Source: CAITWF01 sp038231575 (GTDB lineage Bacteria; Verrucomicrobiota; Verrucomicrobiia; Opitutales; Opitutaceae). From it: 64,000 nt of DNA. The notes beneath the pieces were generated by a model that saw only the letters and a program-made list of their open reading frames with translations, had not been told where the DNA came from and did no database searches. Position numbers and translations under genes: made by a program. The DNA lies in assembly GCA_038231575.1 (NCBI GenBank), contig JBBRLB010000006.1:12111-76110 (forward strand), written 5' to 3'. Below are positions 1 to 8,833 of this stretch, in pieces (the stretch's first letter is position 1; each line of letters starts with the position of its first letter).

Positions 1-510
1 AGCCTCGACCGGGATCTTGTTCGCGCGGCAATACTCGATCATCTCGGCGCGGCCGGGAAACTCGTCGCGGAATTTCTCAATCTTCCACGGGGCGAGAATC
101 GTGAGACGCGGGTTGAGCGCCATGTAGGTCAGCTCAAAGCGGCACTGGTCGTTGCCTTTGCCGGTGGCGCCGTGCGCGACCGTGTCGGCCCCTTCTTTCT
201 TCGCGATATCGACCTGCGCCTTGGCAATGAGCGGACGCGCGATCGAGGTGCCGAGATAATACTGGCTCTCGTAAATCGCGTTGGCGCGAATCATCGGGTA
301 GATGAAGTCGCGGGCGAACTCCTCGACGAGATCGAGCGTGTAGTGCTTTGACGCGCCGGTCGCTCGCGCCTTCTGCGGCAAGCCCTTCAGCTCCTCTTCC
401 TGGCCGATATCAGCGGCGAACGTAACGATCTCCGCGTCGTAGGTTTCGCGGAGCCATTTGACGATGACGGACGTGTCGAGTCCGCCCGAGTAAGCGAGGA
501 CGATTTTCAT
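1..510 (-). CDS. argG: Argininosuccinate synthase (N-terminal part, cut by window edge)
   Basis: Reading leftward from an ATG at 510 gives about 170 residues beginning MKIVLAYSGGLDTSVIVKW. The ATP-pyrophosphatase P-loop SGGLDTS lies at residues 8-14 and a GATGKGNDQ motif near residue 115. Both are hallmarks of argininosuccinate synthase, which joins citrulline and aspartate using ATP in the penultimate step of arginine synthesis. The rest of the protein (family length about 400) lies beyond the left edge. It is convergent in function with argF, argD, argB, argJ and argC in the next 12 kb, although a pseudopilin gene on the opposite strand separates it from argF. Confidence 0.95.
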   Translation of the reverse strand, partial: MKIVLAYSGGLDTSVIVKWLRETYDAEIVTFAADIGQEEELKGLPQKARATGASKHYTLDLVEEFARDFIYPMIRANAIYESQYYLGTSIARPLIAKAQVDIAKKEGADTVAHGATGKGNDQCRFELTYMALNPRLTILAPWKIEKFRDEFPGRAEMIEYCRANKIPVEA

Positions 511-726
511 GGCGAACGGCGAGTGGAGGCCATCGTCCGGTATCGCGCAAAGTAAAAACGCCGTCCTCCGCGCAGCGCCCGCGCCGGACGCCACCGCACT
601 GTGTCGGCCCGACGCGCGGTGAAATGCCTGAATTAACGGGGCGTTTACCCGTAGGGATTTGAAGCTATGTCAGCGGCGTGATTCCCTCAGGGCGTCAGAA
701 TTCGATTATTATTTATCATTCATTCC

Positions 727-1224
727 ATGCCTGCGTCCCCCATGAAAACCTCGTCTCCCCGACCGCCACCGTGCCGCCGCGCGGCGTTCACCCTCGTTGA
801 AATCATGATCGTCGTGGTCATCATCGGCCTGCTCGCCGCGATGGCCATTCCCGCCTTCCAGCGGGTTCAGGAAAGCTCCCGGAACAGCCGCTTCGTCTCC
901 GACCTGCGCACCTTCGCACAGGGGTTTGAAACCTACGCCACCAAAAATGGCGGCTGGCCGCCCAACGCCGGCAGCGGCGTCGTGCCGATCGGCATGGCCG
1001 GCGAAATCAAGGACTCGGCTTGGACGAGGGCGAAAAATTCCGTCGGCGGCCGCTGGAATTGGGACTTCAATAACAGCGGGTTCACCGCCTCCATCTCGTG
1101 CGTGAATGTGACGGCCTCCGATGCCCAAATGACCGCCATCGATGCCAAAATCGACGACGGCGATCTGTCGACGGGCAACTTTCAGAAGGTCGGCACGCGC
1201 TTCACGTATATCCTCGAACGCTAA
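727..1224 (+). CDS. Type IV pilin-like / pseudopilin protein
   Basis: This 165-residue protein has a classic prepilin leader: a short basic region, then AAFTLVEIMIVVVIIGLLA. Cleavage and methylation would occur before F21, and E25 is the conserved Glu5 of the mature form. The hydrophobic assembly helix spans about residues 21-42. The rest is a short globular domain with WPPNAGSG and WNWDF segments and no family I can name. Such proteins are processed by prepilin peptidase and assembled in type II secretion or type IV pilus-like fibres. The residue before the cleavage site is Ala rather than the usual Gly. An in-frame ATG at 742 is an alternative start; neither has a clear Shine-Dalgarno. It stands alone among arginine genes, with no secretion genes nearby. 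Confidence 0.85.
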   Translation: MPASPMKTSSPRPPPCRRAAFTLVEIMIVVVIIGLLAAMAIPAFQRVQESSRNSRFVSDLRTFAQGFETYATKNGGWPPNAGSGVVPIGMAGEIKDSAWTRAKNSVGGRWNWDFNNSGFTASISCVNVTASDAQMTAIDAKIDDGDLSTGNFQKVGTRFTYILER

Positions 1225-1289
1225 ATGGGACCGTTGATGTCGGCCCGCCCGGTGGGCGGGCTGCCCGGCCATCGGCCGGGCCTCCACCG

Positions 1290-2237
1290 TCAGCGCCGCG
1301 CCGCCTGCGCCAGGGTCGCGAGGATCGCCTTCTGCATGTGGAGGCGGTTCTCCGCCTGATCAAAAATGATCGAGCGCGGGCTGTCCAAGACCTCTTGCGT
1401 GACTTCCTGGCCAGCGTGCGCCGGGAGGCAGTGCATGAAAAACGCGTCGGGCTTCGCGGCCGCCATGAGTTTAGTCGTCACCGCAAATGGCGACATCACG
1501 CGGATGCGTTCCGCCGTCTCCTCCTCCTTGCCCATGCTGACCCAAACATCCGTGTAAACCACGTCCGCATCGCGCACCGCCTTGTCGGGATCCTCGGTGA
1601 ACTCGTAGCCACCGGCCAAACCTTCGCGCGTGAGCAAGGCATCGAACTCCGGCGCCGCGTCGAAGCCCGGCGGACCCGCAAGCGAGATTTTCATCCCGAG
1701 CAGATTCGCGCCGAGGATCCAGGAGTTGGCCACGTTGCAGCCCCGATCGCCCACGAACGCGATCTTCCGGCCTTTCAGCGAGCCGACGAGATCCTCGCCA
1801 TTTTTTCCCGACCACCGCTCCGCGAGCGTGAACAAGTCCGCGAAAATCTGGCAGGGATGCAGCAGATCCGTGAGCGCATTGATGACCGGAATTGTGCCGA
1901 TGTCCGCCAATTGCTGCACCTCGGCGTGGTCAAACGTGCGGATGACGAGCCCGTGCACGAAACGCGACAATACCCGCGCCGTGTCGGCGATCGTTTCGCC
2001 GCGGCCGAGTTGGATGTCGTTTTTGTTCAGGAAGAGCGGATTGCCGCCGAGTTCATGAATCCCGACCTCGAAGGACACGCGGGTGCGCGTCGACGACTTC
2101 GAAAAAATCATCGCCCACGTCTTGCCCGCGAGGGGCTTGGCGTGGCTCCCGCGCTTCGCCTTGAACTCGCGCGCGAGTTCAAACAACGCCGGCAATTCGG
2201 ACGCTGTGAAGTCGGTCTCCTTGAGGAAATGCTTCAT
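1290..2237 (-). CDS. argF: Ornithine carbamoyltransferase
   Basis: The 315-residue protein carries the carbamoyl-phosphate motif SSTRTR at residues 48-53 and the ornithine-binding HCLPAH motif at 269-274, so it is an OTCase rather than an aspartate carbamoyltransferase. It makes citrulline from ornithine and carbamoyl phosphate in the cytoplasm. Length is normal for the family. It lies 60 bp downstream of argD on the same strand and is the last gene of an argB-argD-argF run, probably one transcript. Confidence 0.96.
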   Translation of the reverse strand: MKHFLKETDFTASELPALFELAREFKAKRGSHAKPLAGKTWAMIFSKSSTRTRVSFEVGIHELGGNPLFLNKNDIQLGRGETIADTARVLSRFVHGLVIRTFDHAEVQQLADIGTIPVINALTDLLHPCQIFADLFTLAERWSGKNGEDLVGSLKGRKIAFVGDRGCNVANSWILGANLLGMKISLAGPPGFDAAPEFDALLTREGLAGGYEFTEDPDKAVRDADVVYTDVWVSMGKEEETAERIRVMSPFAVTTKLMAAAKPDAFFMHCLPAHAGQEVTQEVLDSPRSIIFDQAENRLHMQKAILATLAQAARR

Positions 2238-2297
2238 GGAAACGGTAAGCTATGAGCGACCGCTGCCCGGCCGCCGAGTGAAAAATCGCCCCAGTTT

Positions 2298-3518
2298 TCA
2301 GCTTTTGGCTGACAGCACTGTGCGCAGGATTTCGACGGACCGCGCCAGTTCCTGTGGCGTGGCGACGAGCGGTGGTAGCAGGCGGATGACGTTGTTGCCC
2401 GAACTGACGGCCAGCAGGCCACGTTCGCGCAACGCAACGATCCACGGACCCGGATCGCTCGTCATCTGCACGCCGACGAGAAACCCGCGACCGCGCACCG
2501 CCGTGAGGTGCGTGGGGAAATCCACCGCCAACCGGCCCAGCGCTTCGTGCCAGGCGACGCTGACCTGCGACACGTGCGCCAGCAATTGCTCGCGCTCGAT
2601 CACGTCGAGGGTCGCGAGCGCGGCGGCGCAGGCGAGCGGCGTGCCGCCGAACGTCGTGCCGTGGTTGCCGGGCTGAAAAAGCTCCGCCGCTTTGTCCCCA
2701 GCCCACACCGCGCCGATCGGCATGCCGCCGCCGAGGCCCTTGGCCATCGCAATGACGTCCGGGCGAATGCCCCCGAATTCGAACGCGTAGAATTTTCCCG
2801 TGCGCCCGATGCCACACTGCACTTCGTCGAGCATGAGCAGCAGATTCTTTTCGTCGCACAGCTTCCGCAACCCGCGCAGGAATTCCGGCGTGCACGGATT
2901 GATCCCGCTCTCGCCCTGAATCGACTCGACGAGAATCGCCGCCGTCTGGTCGTCGACGAGCGCCGCGAACGATTCCAGGTTGTTGAGCTCGCCGAATGAG
3001 AAGCCCGGCACGAGCGGCCGGAAACCTTTTTGGATTTTTTCCTGCGGCGTCGCGCTCATGCCGCCGAACATCCGCCCGTGAAATGCGTTCTTCGCCGCGA
3101 CGATCTTGAAGCATTTCGCCTCGTCGCCGCCGGCTTTCTTCACCCCATGCAACCGCGCGAGCTTAATCATCGCCTCGTCAGCCTCGGCACCACTGTTGCA
3201 GAAGAACACCCGGCCAGGGCCGGCGTAGCCGACAATGCGCTTGGCCAGTTCGCCTTGGTTCGGATTGCGAAAGAGATTACTGACGTGAATCAGTTCGCCA
3301 GCCTGCCGCTGCACCGCGGCGACCCAGTGCGGATGGCAGTGCCCGAGCGCGCTGACCGCGATGCCCGAGGTGAAATCGAGATAAGCGTTGCCCGCGTCGT
3401 CCCAGACCTGCGCACCGCGTCCGCGCACGAGCGTCAAGGCGGGGCGGCCGTAATTTTTCATCACGTGCGCGTCGTAAAGCTCGGCGGTGCTGGTGCGGAC
3501 AAGCGAGGGCGGATTCAT
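2298..3518 (-). CDS. argD: Acetylornithine aminotransferase (class III PLP enzyme)
   Basis: This 406-residue class III aminotransferase converts N-acetylglutamate semialdehyde to N-acetylornithine. Visible features are the cofactor-binding FCNSGAEAD segment, the MLDEVQCGIGRTG strand, and the PLP lysine K260 in IAMAKGLGGGMPIGA. Its position between argB and argF supports the arginine assignment over other class III aminotransferases such as succinylornithine or GABA enzymes. A second class III aminotransferase in the window, at 47.6 kb, is more distant and sits in a catabolic locus. Confidence 0.94.
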   Translation of the reverse strand: MNPPSLVRTSTAELYDAHVMKNYGRPALTLVRGRGAQVWDDAGNAYLDFTSGIAVSALGHCHPHWVAAVQRQAGELIHVSNLFRNPNQGELAKRIVGYAGPGRVFFCNSGAEADEAMIKLARLHGVKKAGGDEAKCFKIVAAKNAFHGRMFGGMSATPQEKIQKGFRPLVPGFSFGELNNLESFAALVDDQTAAILVESIQGESGINPCTPEFLRGLRKLCDEKNLLLMLDEVQCGIGRTGKFYAFEFGGIRPDVIAMAKGLGGGMPIGAVWAGDKAAELFQPGNHGTTFGGTPLACAAALATLDVIEREQLLAHVSQVSVAWHEALGRLAVDFPTHLTAVRGRGFLVGVQMTSDPGPWIVALRERGLLAVSSGNNVIRLLPPLVATPQELARSVEILRTVLSAKS

Positions 3519-3698
3519 GGCAAGGCGGTTAATTCATCCGAATCACCGCAAAATTGAAATCACAACCGGCGATCACTGCGGAGGTTTTTTGCGGCGTTAC
3601 TGTCCAGGGCCGACAAAGTCAGCGCGGCGGATTATTTGCCGCCGTCCATTGGTCTTGCCTGAAGGAGTTATCCCCGGACCGACGACGATGCGGCGGGT

Positions 3699-4580
3699 TC
3701 AGCCCTGCACGATTTCAGTGCCGATGCCCTTGTCGGTGAAAATTTCGAGCAGCAGCGAATGCGGCAGCCGGCCGTCAATGAAGTGCACGCGCTGCACGCC
3801 TTCCTGTAAGGCGCGCACGGCACTCGCGACCTTCGGCCGCATGCCCTTGTCGATCACGCCCTTCTTTTTGAGATCGTCGACTTGGGAAGTCTTGAGCGTC
3901 GAAATTAGCGACTCCGGGTTCTTCGGATCGGAGAGCAAACCCGGCACATCGCTCATGTAAACCAACCGGCGCGCGCGCAACGCACTCGCCACGCGGCCGG
4001 CGGCGACGTCGGCGTTGACGTTGTAGGGTTTGTTGTCGAGTCCCTCGGCCACCGGTGAAATTACCGGGATGAAGCCATCGGCGATCTCTTTCTTGATCAG
4101 CTTCACCTTCACCTCGGTCACATCGCCAACGTAGCCGAGATCAACCTTGTTGCCGTCGTCATCGACCGTGAGTTTCTCGCAGACGAGCACGGTGTCGCCC
4201 GGCATGCCCTGCGGTTTGCCCTTCGCGGTGATAATCGCGGCGCACACATCCTGGTTCACGATTTCGTCGAGCGTCTTTTTCACGACGGCGATCGTCGCCT
4301 CGTCGGTGACGCGCAGCCCGTTCACAAAATTCGCCTTCAGGCCCGACTCCGCCATCGCTTTAGTGATCGCCTTGCCGCCGCCGTGCACGACGACGACGTT
4401 GATCCCGCAGGCGGCGAGAAACGCGATGTCGAAGGCGACCCGCGTGCGCGCCGCCGGATCGGGATCGTCCATGAAGCTGCCGCCGTATTTCACGACGAAG
4501 ATCGAGCCACGAAAATCCTGGATGTAGGGCAAGGCCTCGAGGAGGACCTTCGCCTTGGCGGTGACTTCAGCGACGTTCAT
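3699..4580 (-). CDS. argB: Acetylglutamate kinase
   Basis: The 293-residue amino-acid kinase family protein phosphorylates N-acetylglutamate, usually the arginine-controlled step. It shows KYGG at 31-34, the glycine-rich HGGGK loop at 66-70, and the late YNVNADVAAGRVA substrate/nucleotide segment. It is probably the first gene of a minus-strand argB-argD-argF unit. A 180-bp gap to argD leaves room for an internal promoter. The start ATG at 4580 is divergent from argJ, with 231 bp between them. Confidence 0.95.
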   Translation of the reverse strand: MNVAEVTAKAKVLLEALPYIQDFRGSIFVVKYGGSFMDDPDPAARTRVAFDIAFLAACGINVVVVHGGGKAITKAMAESGLKANFVNGLRVTDEATIAVVKKTLDEIVNQDVCAAIITAKGKPQGMPGDTVLVCEKLTVDDDGNKVDLGYVGDVTEVKVKLIKKEIADGFIPVISPVAEGLDNKPYNVNADVAAGRVASALRARRLVYMSDVPGLLSDPKNPESLISTLKTSQVDDLKKKGVIDKGMRPKVASAVRALQEGVQRVHFIDGRLPHSLLLEIFTDKGIGTEIVQG

Positions 4581-4811
4581 CAGCGATCAAGGATCGCGGC
4601 TCGCGGCCGCGCGGTGGTGGGAGGGTCGGAAATCAGCGCTCACTTTTATTTTGGTGAGACTGAATAAGGCACGAGTGCCGCGCATTTCCACAAAAATTTT
4701 CGCGAAAGGGAGTCACGAGCGGGAGCGAACGGTCGGCGTCCGCTCGCGCACACCCGCGGCGACTTCAAAAAATCTTCTTCACTCCGCGCCGCGGCCTGCC
4801 ACTTCTCACGC

Positions 4812-6131
4812 GTGCCGAGCACGAATCTCACATTTAAAAATCGCAACGAACACCGCGCGTGGCTCGCGTCGCAGGCCGCGTTGCCGGCGGGATTTCGCGT
4901 GGGCACGACGCGTTTCGACTTCGTTCCGCGCGAGGCGCCGAAGCCCGCAAAGATGACGCTCACGCTCATCGCGCTCGATCGGGCGACACCTCACTTCGCC
5001 GCGATGTTCACGAAGAACGCCTTTCCCGGCGCTCCGATTATCGTCGGTCGCAAGCGCCTCAAGGAGCCCACGCTCGGCGCGATCCTGGTGAACAACAAAA
5101 TCTCGAACGTCTGCGCGCCCGGCGGCGTCGAGGCGAGCGAGCGCGTGTGCGCCGAAACCGCAAAACTTCTCGGGCTCAATGCCACGCAAGTGCTGCCAAG
5201 CTCAACCGGCGTGATCGGCTGGGGCCTGCCCGTTGACGCGATGATCGGTGCGTTGCCACAAGCCGCGCAGACCCTCGCGGCGGGATCGATTCTGCCGGCG
5301 GCGGAGGGCATCGTAACGACCGATCTCTATCCGAAGATTCGACGCGCCGATTTGCCCGGTGGCGGCAGCATCGTCGGGATCGCGAAGGGTGCCGGCATGA
5401 TCGAGCCAAACCTCGCCACGATGCTCGTCTATATTCTCACCGATCTGGCAGTGCCGCGCGCCGAATTACGCGTGATGCTCGCCCGGGCGGTCGATGCGAG
5501 TTTCAACACCATTAGCATCGACAGCGACACGAGCACGTCGGACACCGTCGCGATCGTTTCGTCGGGTCGCGTGCCGTGCACGGATTTTGGTGCGTTCGAA
5601 CGCGGCCTGCATTCTGTCTGCCGCGATCTGGCGGAAGATGTCGTGCGCAATGGCGAAGGTGTCCGGCACGTGATTCGCGTCCTGGTCACGAAGGCCGCCA
5701 GCCCTGCCCTCGCTCGCGCACTGGGGAAAGCGATCGTCAACGCCCCGCTCTTCAAGTGCGCCGTCGCCGGCAACGATCCGAACGTCGGCCGCCTCGTGCA
5801 GGCGATCGGCAAGCACGTCGGCGCCCACGCCCACGGCACCGATCTCTCGAAGCTGCGTGCCACGATGGGCGGCGTGGAAATTTTCGCGAACGGCGTGTTT
5901 CAACTGAACCCCGAAAAGGAAATCGCGCTGGTGAAACACCTGAAGAGCGCCGAGCTCTATGAAAGCGCCCCGGCCAAGGACGGCGTGTTCTCCGCCCCCA
6001 TCGATTTTCCGCGGCACGAACGTTGTGTCGAACTCGAGATCGAAGTCGGCAACGGCGCCGCCTCCGCCACGGTGCTCGGCGGCGATCTCACGCACGAATA
6101 CGTCAGCGAGAACGCGGACTACCGGAGCTGA
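4812..6131 (+). CDS. argJ: Bifunctional glutamate N-acetyltransferase / ornithine acetyltransferase
   Basis: The 439-residue protein has the ArgJ self-cleavage motif KGAGMIEPNLATML (192-205). The precursor is cut before Thr203, which becomes the N-terminal nucleophile of the beta chain. The STGVIGWGLP oxyanion-hole region is at 131-140. ArgJ recycles acetyl groups from N-acetylornithine to glutamate, giving the cyclic arginine pathway. No argA or argE is seen in the window. The start is a GTG; an ATG start in this frame would remove the conserved N-terminus. A second, decayed copy of its 3' end lies at 7975-8052. Confidence 0.93.
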   Translation: MPSTNLTFKNRNEHRAWLASQAALPAGFRVGTTRFDFVPREAPKPAKMTLTLIALDRATPHFAAMFTKNAFPGAPIIVGRKRLKEPTLGAILVNNKISNVCAPGGVEASERVCAETAKLLGLNATQVLPSSTGVIGWGLPVDAMIGALPQAAQTLAAGSILPAAEGIVTTDLYPKIRRADLPGGGSIVGIAKGAGMIEPNLATMLVYILTDLAVPRAELRVMLARAVDASFNTISIDSDTSTSDTVAIVSSGRVPCTDFGAFERGLHSVCRDLAEDVVRNGEGVRHVIRVLVTKAASPALARALGKAIVNAPLFKCAVAGNDPNVGRLVQAIGKHVGAHAHGTDLSKLRATMGGVEIFANGVFQLNPEKEIALVKHLKSAELYESAPAKDGVFSAPIDFPRHERCVELEIEVGNGAASATVLGGDLTHEYVSENADYRS

Positions 6132-6219
6132 ATCCGCTGGAGCGAGCGACGAATGGCATTCGGAGTCTCCAGAATTTCACTCTGACCAGCAGCCGCGTCG
6201 CCGCGAGCGGCGTGCGAGT

Positions 6220-7911
6220 TCACCGCTTCCGCAGCATTCCCACGACTTGTCCGACGACCACGCCGAGCGGGAGCCACAGCAGAACGAAGGCGTTTTGGCT
6301 CAACACCAAGGCCCAGCGGAAAAATTCACTCTGCTGCACGAAGGCGCGCGCCGCCGCGTCGTTCACGTGCGGCGCCGCCGCCAGGCCGCCGACCGCAAAC
6401 CCGTGCGCCACCGCCGCGCCGCCGCACGACGCGAGCCACCCGAGGGCGGCGCCGCCCGACGCAAGATAACCTGCCGCCAAGCCGCCCACGGCCCACCACC
6501 CAAAAGCGGCGCCCGCAAACGAACCCACCCCGAGCCCCACGCCGCCCAGCGCGAGCAGACCCACCGCTCCTCCGCCGAGCGAAATCGGCGCGAGGGCGAG
6601 TCCACCGCACGCGAACAGCCCGCCGCAGGCGATGTTGCCGATCGCGATCCAACCGACGGCGGGCAAGGTCGCGCCCGCCGCGCTTTTCCGTCCCGTCCGA
6701 ATGTGAATCAACGGCAACCCCAGCAGGCTTCCGCGACTGCGATACTCGAAGTCGCGGAAAAACCACGGCCTCGCCCGCATCGCGCTCGCGGAGACCAGCC
6801 CGGCGCTTTCGCGTTGGGCTTTCGCGGCCTCCTCGCGCCGGATTCGGTGCACGCGTTTGCTGGCAGACAGAATGATCAGAATGAGCGCGACGCCATAGCC
6901 GCCGCAAAAGATCGCGAACGGCTCCACCAATCGCTCGGCGTGATTCTCCGGGCCGGACACCCCGAAATAAACGCCGGTGAACAACACGAGCGTGAAGACG
7001 ATCGACGCGAGCCACACGCGCCACGCGAGCTGGCGCAGGAACTCGCGCTCGCGCGCCGACTCCGGTTTTTCGCAACTGATCTGGTAGCCCAGCCAGCCGC
7101 CGAAAATGCCGGCCACCGGTCCGAGAATCGCGACGGCAAACCCGCCCGCGCCCATGGCCTTCGCCGCCGAGCCGCCTTTTGCCACCGCCGTAGCCGCGGC
7201 GGGCAGCGTCACCAAGGGGAGCGCCGCCAGCACGCTCGTCGTGAACGCCGCGCCCGGCGCGGTGCGCTGGAGCGCGCCTTCGACAAAGGCGGCCACCTGA
7301 TCCTGCAGCAGCTTGCGGCCGCGCGAAAGCCGCTGCTTCACCGCGTCCTCCGACAACTCCAGCGCGCTGGCCACTCGTTCGACGGACTGATTCTCGCGGT
7401 AGAAGAGAATCAGCGGCTCGCGGTAGGTCGCGGGAATCCGCTCGATCGAGCGCCAAAGAATCGCCTGCTCCTCGCGAGTCACCGCCTGATCGGACGGCGC
7501 CGGCTCCGGCGCCGCCAGCTCAGCGGCCGCGTCGAGCGGCTCCGCGGCATGCGCCGGCTCGCGCCCCGCGCGGCTGAACGCGCGACTGATCCGATGACGA
7601 ACGATGCCGCACAGCCAGCCGCGGAGTTTCTCCGTCTCCCGCAACTGCCCGAGGTCGCGCCACGCGGCGACGAATGTCTCCTGCGCGAGATCCTCGCTTT
7701 CGCGGACGCTGCCGGTGGCGTTGTAAGCGAGGGAGCAGATCAGCGACTGGTAGCGCGCCACGATTTGCGCAAACGCGTCGCGATCGCCCGCGAGGCTGGC
7801 GGCCACGAGCGCGACGTCGTCGAGTAAAGCGGAGGTCGGCATGACGCCCGCGAGCATGGAATTTTCTACCGCGTTTGTCACGGCGATCGGAGCAAAGGAG
7901 AAAGCTTTCAT
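6220..7911 (-). CDS. ECF-type sigma factor fused to a glycine-rich multi-pass membrane domain
   Basis: The 563-residue protein begins with a recognisable sigma-70 family module: region 2 at about 35-110 with ESEDLAQETFVAAW (71-84), and region 4 at about 149-207 with LSEDAVKQRLSRGRKLL. Beyond residue 225 it is not sigma-like. Hydrophobic helices lie at roughly 253-278, 298-318 and 332-350. A basic cytoplasmic-looking stretch follows, then about 90 residues (420-512) of repeating Gly-Gly/Ala units such as SLGGGAVGLLALGGVG, and a last helix at 533-558. Sigma factors tethered to membrane domains are known in several phyla; I infer that its activity depends on a signal sensed by the membrane part. 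No separate anti-sigma gene is adjacent. It faces argJ and sits between two copies of the argJ 3' end. Confidence 0.85.
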   Translation of the reverse strand: MKAFSFAPIAVTNAVENSMLAGVMPTSALLDDVALVAASLAGDRDAFAQIVARYQSLICSLAYNATGSVRESEDLAQETFVAAWRDLGQLRETEKLRGWLCGIVRHRISRAFSRAGREPAHAAEPLDAAAELAAPEPAPSDQAVTREEQAILWRSIERIPATYREPLILFYRENQSVERVASALELSEDAVKQRLSRGRKLLQDQVAAFVEGALQRTAPGAAFTTSVLAALPLVTLPAAATAVAKGGSAAKAMGAGGFAVAILGPVAGIFGGWLGYQISCEKPESAREREFLRQLAWRVWLASIVFTLVLFTGVYFGVSGPENHAERLVEPFAIFCGGYGVALILIILSASKRVHRIRREEAAKAQRESAGLVSASAMRARPWFFRDFEYRSRGSLLGLPLIHIRTGRKSAAGATLPAVGWIAIGNIACGGLFACGGLALAPISLGGGAVGLLALGGVGLGVGSFAGAAFGWWAVGGLAAGYLASGGAALGWLASCGGAAVAHGFAVGGLAAAPHVNDAAARAFVQQSEFFRWALVLSQNAFVLLWLPLGVVVGQVVGMLRKR

Positions 7912-7974
7912 CTGTCATCCAAGGGCACGAAAAGCCGGATGAGGTGACAGGAAATCTTTCGCAACCACACCCGC

Positions 7975-8052
7975 GCCTCTGTTGTCACCGTGCTCGGCAG
8001 CGACCTCATGCACGAATACGTAAGCGAGAACGCGGGCTCCCGAAAGAATTAA
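7975..8052 (+). pseudogene. Decayed second copy of the argJ 3' end
   Basis: Positions 7990-8035 match argJ 6072-6117 at 42 of 46 bases. In the same frame they encode TVLGSDLMHEYVSENA, against TVLGGDLTHEYVSENA at the argJ C-terminus, and reach their own TAA at 8050-8052. Sequence upstream of about 7975 no longer reads as ArgJ. Two of the four differences are silent, which suggests the copy diverged as coding sequence, or came from a related argJ, before it was broken. It lies just beyond the start of the sigma-factor fusion gene. Confidence 0.75.
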
Positions 8053-8120
8053 TTCTGTTTAGCGGGACTTCGGCTGCCTGCCCGCGTTGACTTGGAAGCG
8101 GTAGAACGCACGCTTGAGGA

Positions 8121-8807
8121 ATGGCCAGCCAAGACAGCAACGTTGTTGACGAGTGGAGCGCAAAGCCTGCGATTTCCTGGCGCAAGCTGCATGCTTTGGG
8201 CACCAGTAAGGTGGCTCAGAGTTCGATTATCTGGGTGTTAAGCATTCCCGTGCTCGCGCGATTGGCAGAGTGGCTGGAGCAGACCACCAAGGTGTCTTTC
8301 CACATTCCGGCAAATTTCGTCTTCATGTATTTCGGCGCGTTCTTCTTCGCCATTGGGTCGGTGGTATTCCAGCTGTTCTGCCCGACAGTTATCAAGGTTG
8401 CGCCCACCTTCGGACAGTTTTTGACCGGTAGCCACTCGGATTTGGAACTCAAGAACTGGTTCCACCAAGTGTCGTTGCTCTATCGGCAAAGCGTGAATCC
8501 GCGCATGATCCAACAGTTTTTGGCTATCCTAAAGGGACGTCAAAACATCACATCCGCACAGGCCGCGGAGTTGTTAGGAGATAAAGCAGGGCCGGCACTT
8601 CTGAATGAATTTTGGGGCACCATTTGTCCCCCAACACAACGCCCCTACGTTTACGACTTAACCGCAAATGCGGCCGACAACGCTCGGCCGGTGGCGCGAT
8701 TCGCGGCCACTATTGCTTATACGGTTGGTGGAACTTGCCTCGCGTTCGTCCCAATCGCGAACTTCTTTGTGATGACTCATTACGTCGCGACGAAGCCGCT
8801 GTTCTAA
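8121..8807 (+). CDS. Orphan membrane protein of unknown function
   Basis: A 228-residue protein I do not recognise. Hydrophobic stretches at about 37-48, 66-92 (NFVFMYFGAFFFAIGSVVFQLF) and 197-222 suggest two or three membrane spans with a soluble loop of about 100 residues between them; the loop contains TSAQAAELLGDKAGPALLNEFW. Codon use is visibly less GC-rich than in the flanking genes, with many TTG, GTT and AAG codons, suggesting recent acquisition. A purine-rich GAGGA directly abuts the ATG. It follows the argJ remnant, so this spot looks like an insertion-prone site. Confidence 0.7.
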   Translation: MASQDSNVVDEWSAKPAISWRKLHALGTSKVAQSSIIWVLSIPVLARLAEWLEQTTKVSFHIPANFVFMYFGAFFFAIGSVVFQLFCPTVIKVAPTFGQFLTGSHSDLELKNWFHQVSLLYRQSVNPRMIQQFLAILKGRQNITSAQAAELLGDKAGPALLNEFWGTICPPTQRPYVYDLTANAADNARPVARFAATIAYTVGGTCLAFVPIANFFVMTHYVATKPLF

Positions 8808-8833
8808 CGAGGCTTCCTGGAAGCCGAGATATC

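Noticed and set aside
5959..7827. A 622-codon plus-strand frame opposite the sigma-fusion gene
   Set aside because: Its translation is Arg/Glu/His-rich low-complexity text with no motif, while the opposite strand encodes clear sigma regions 2 and 4.
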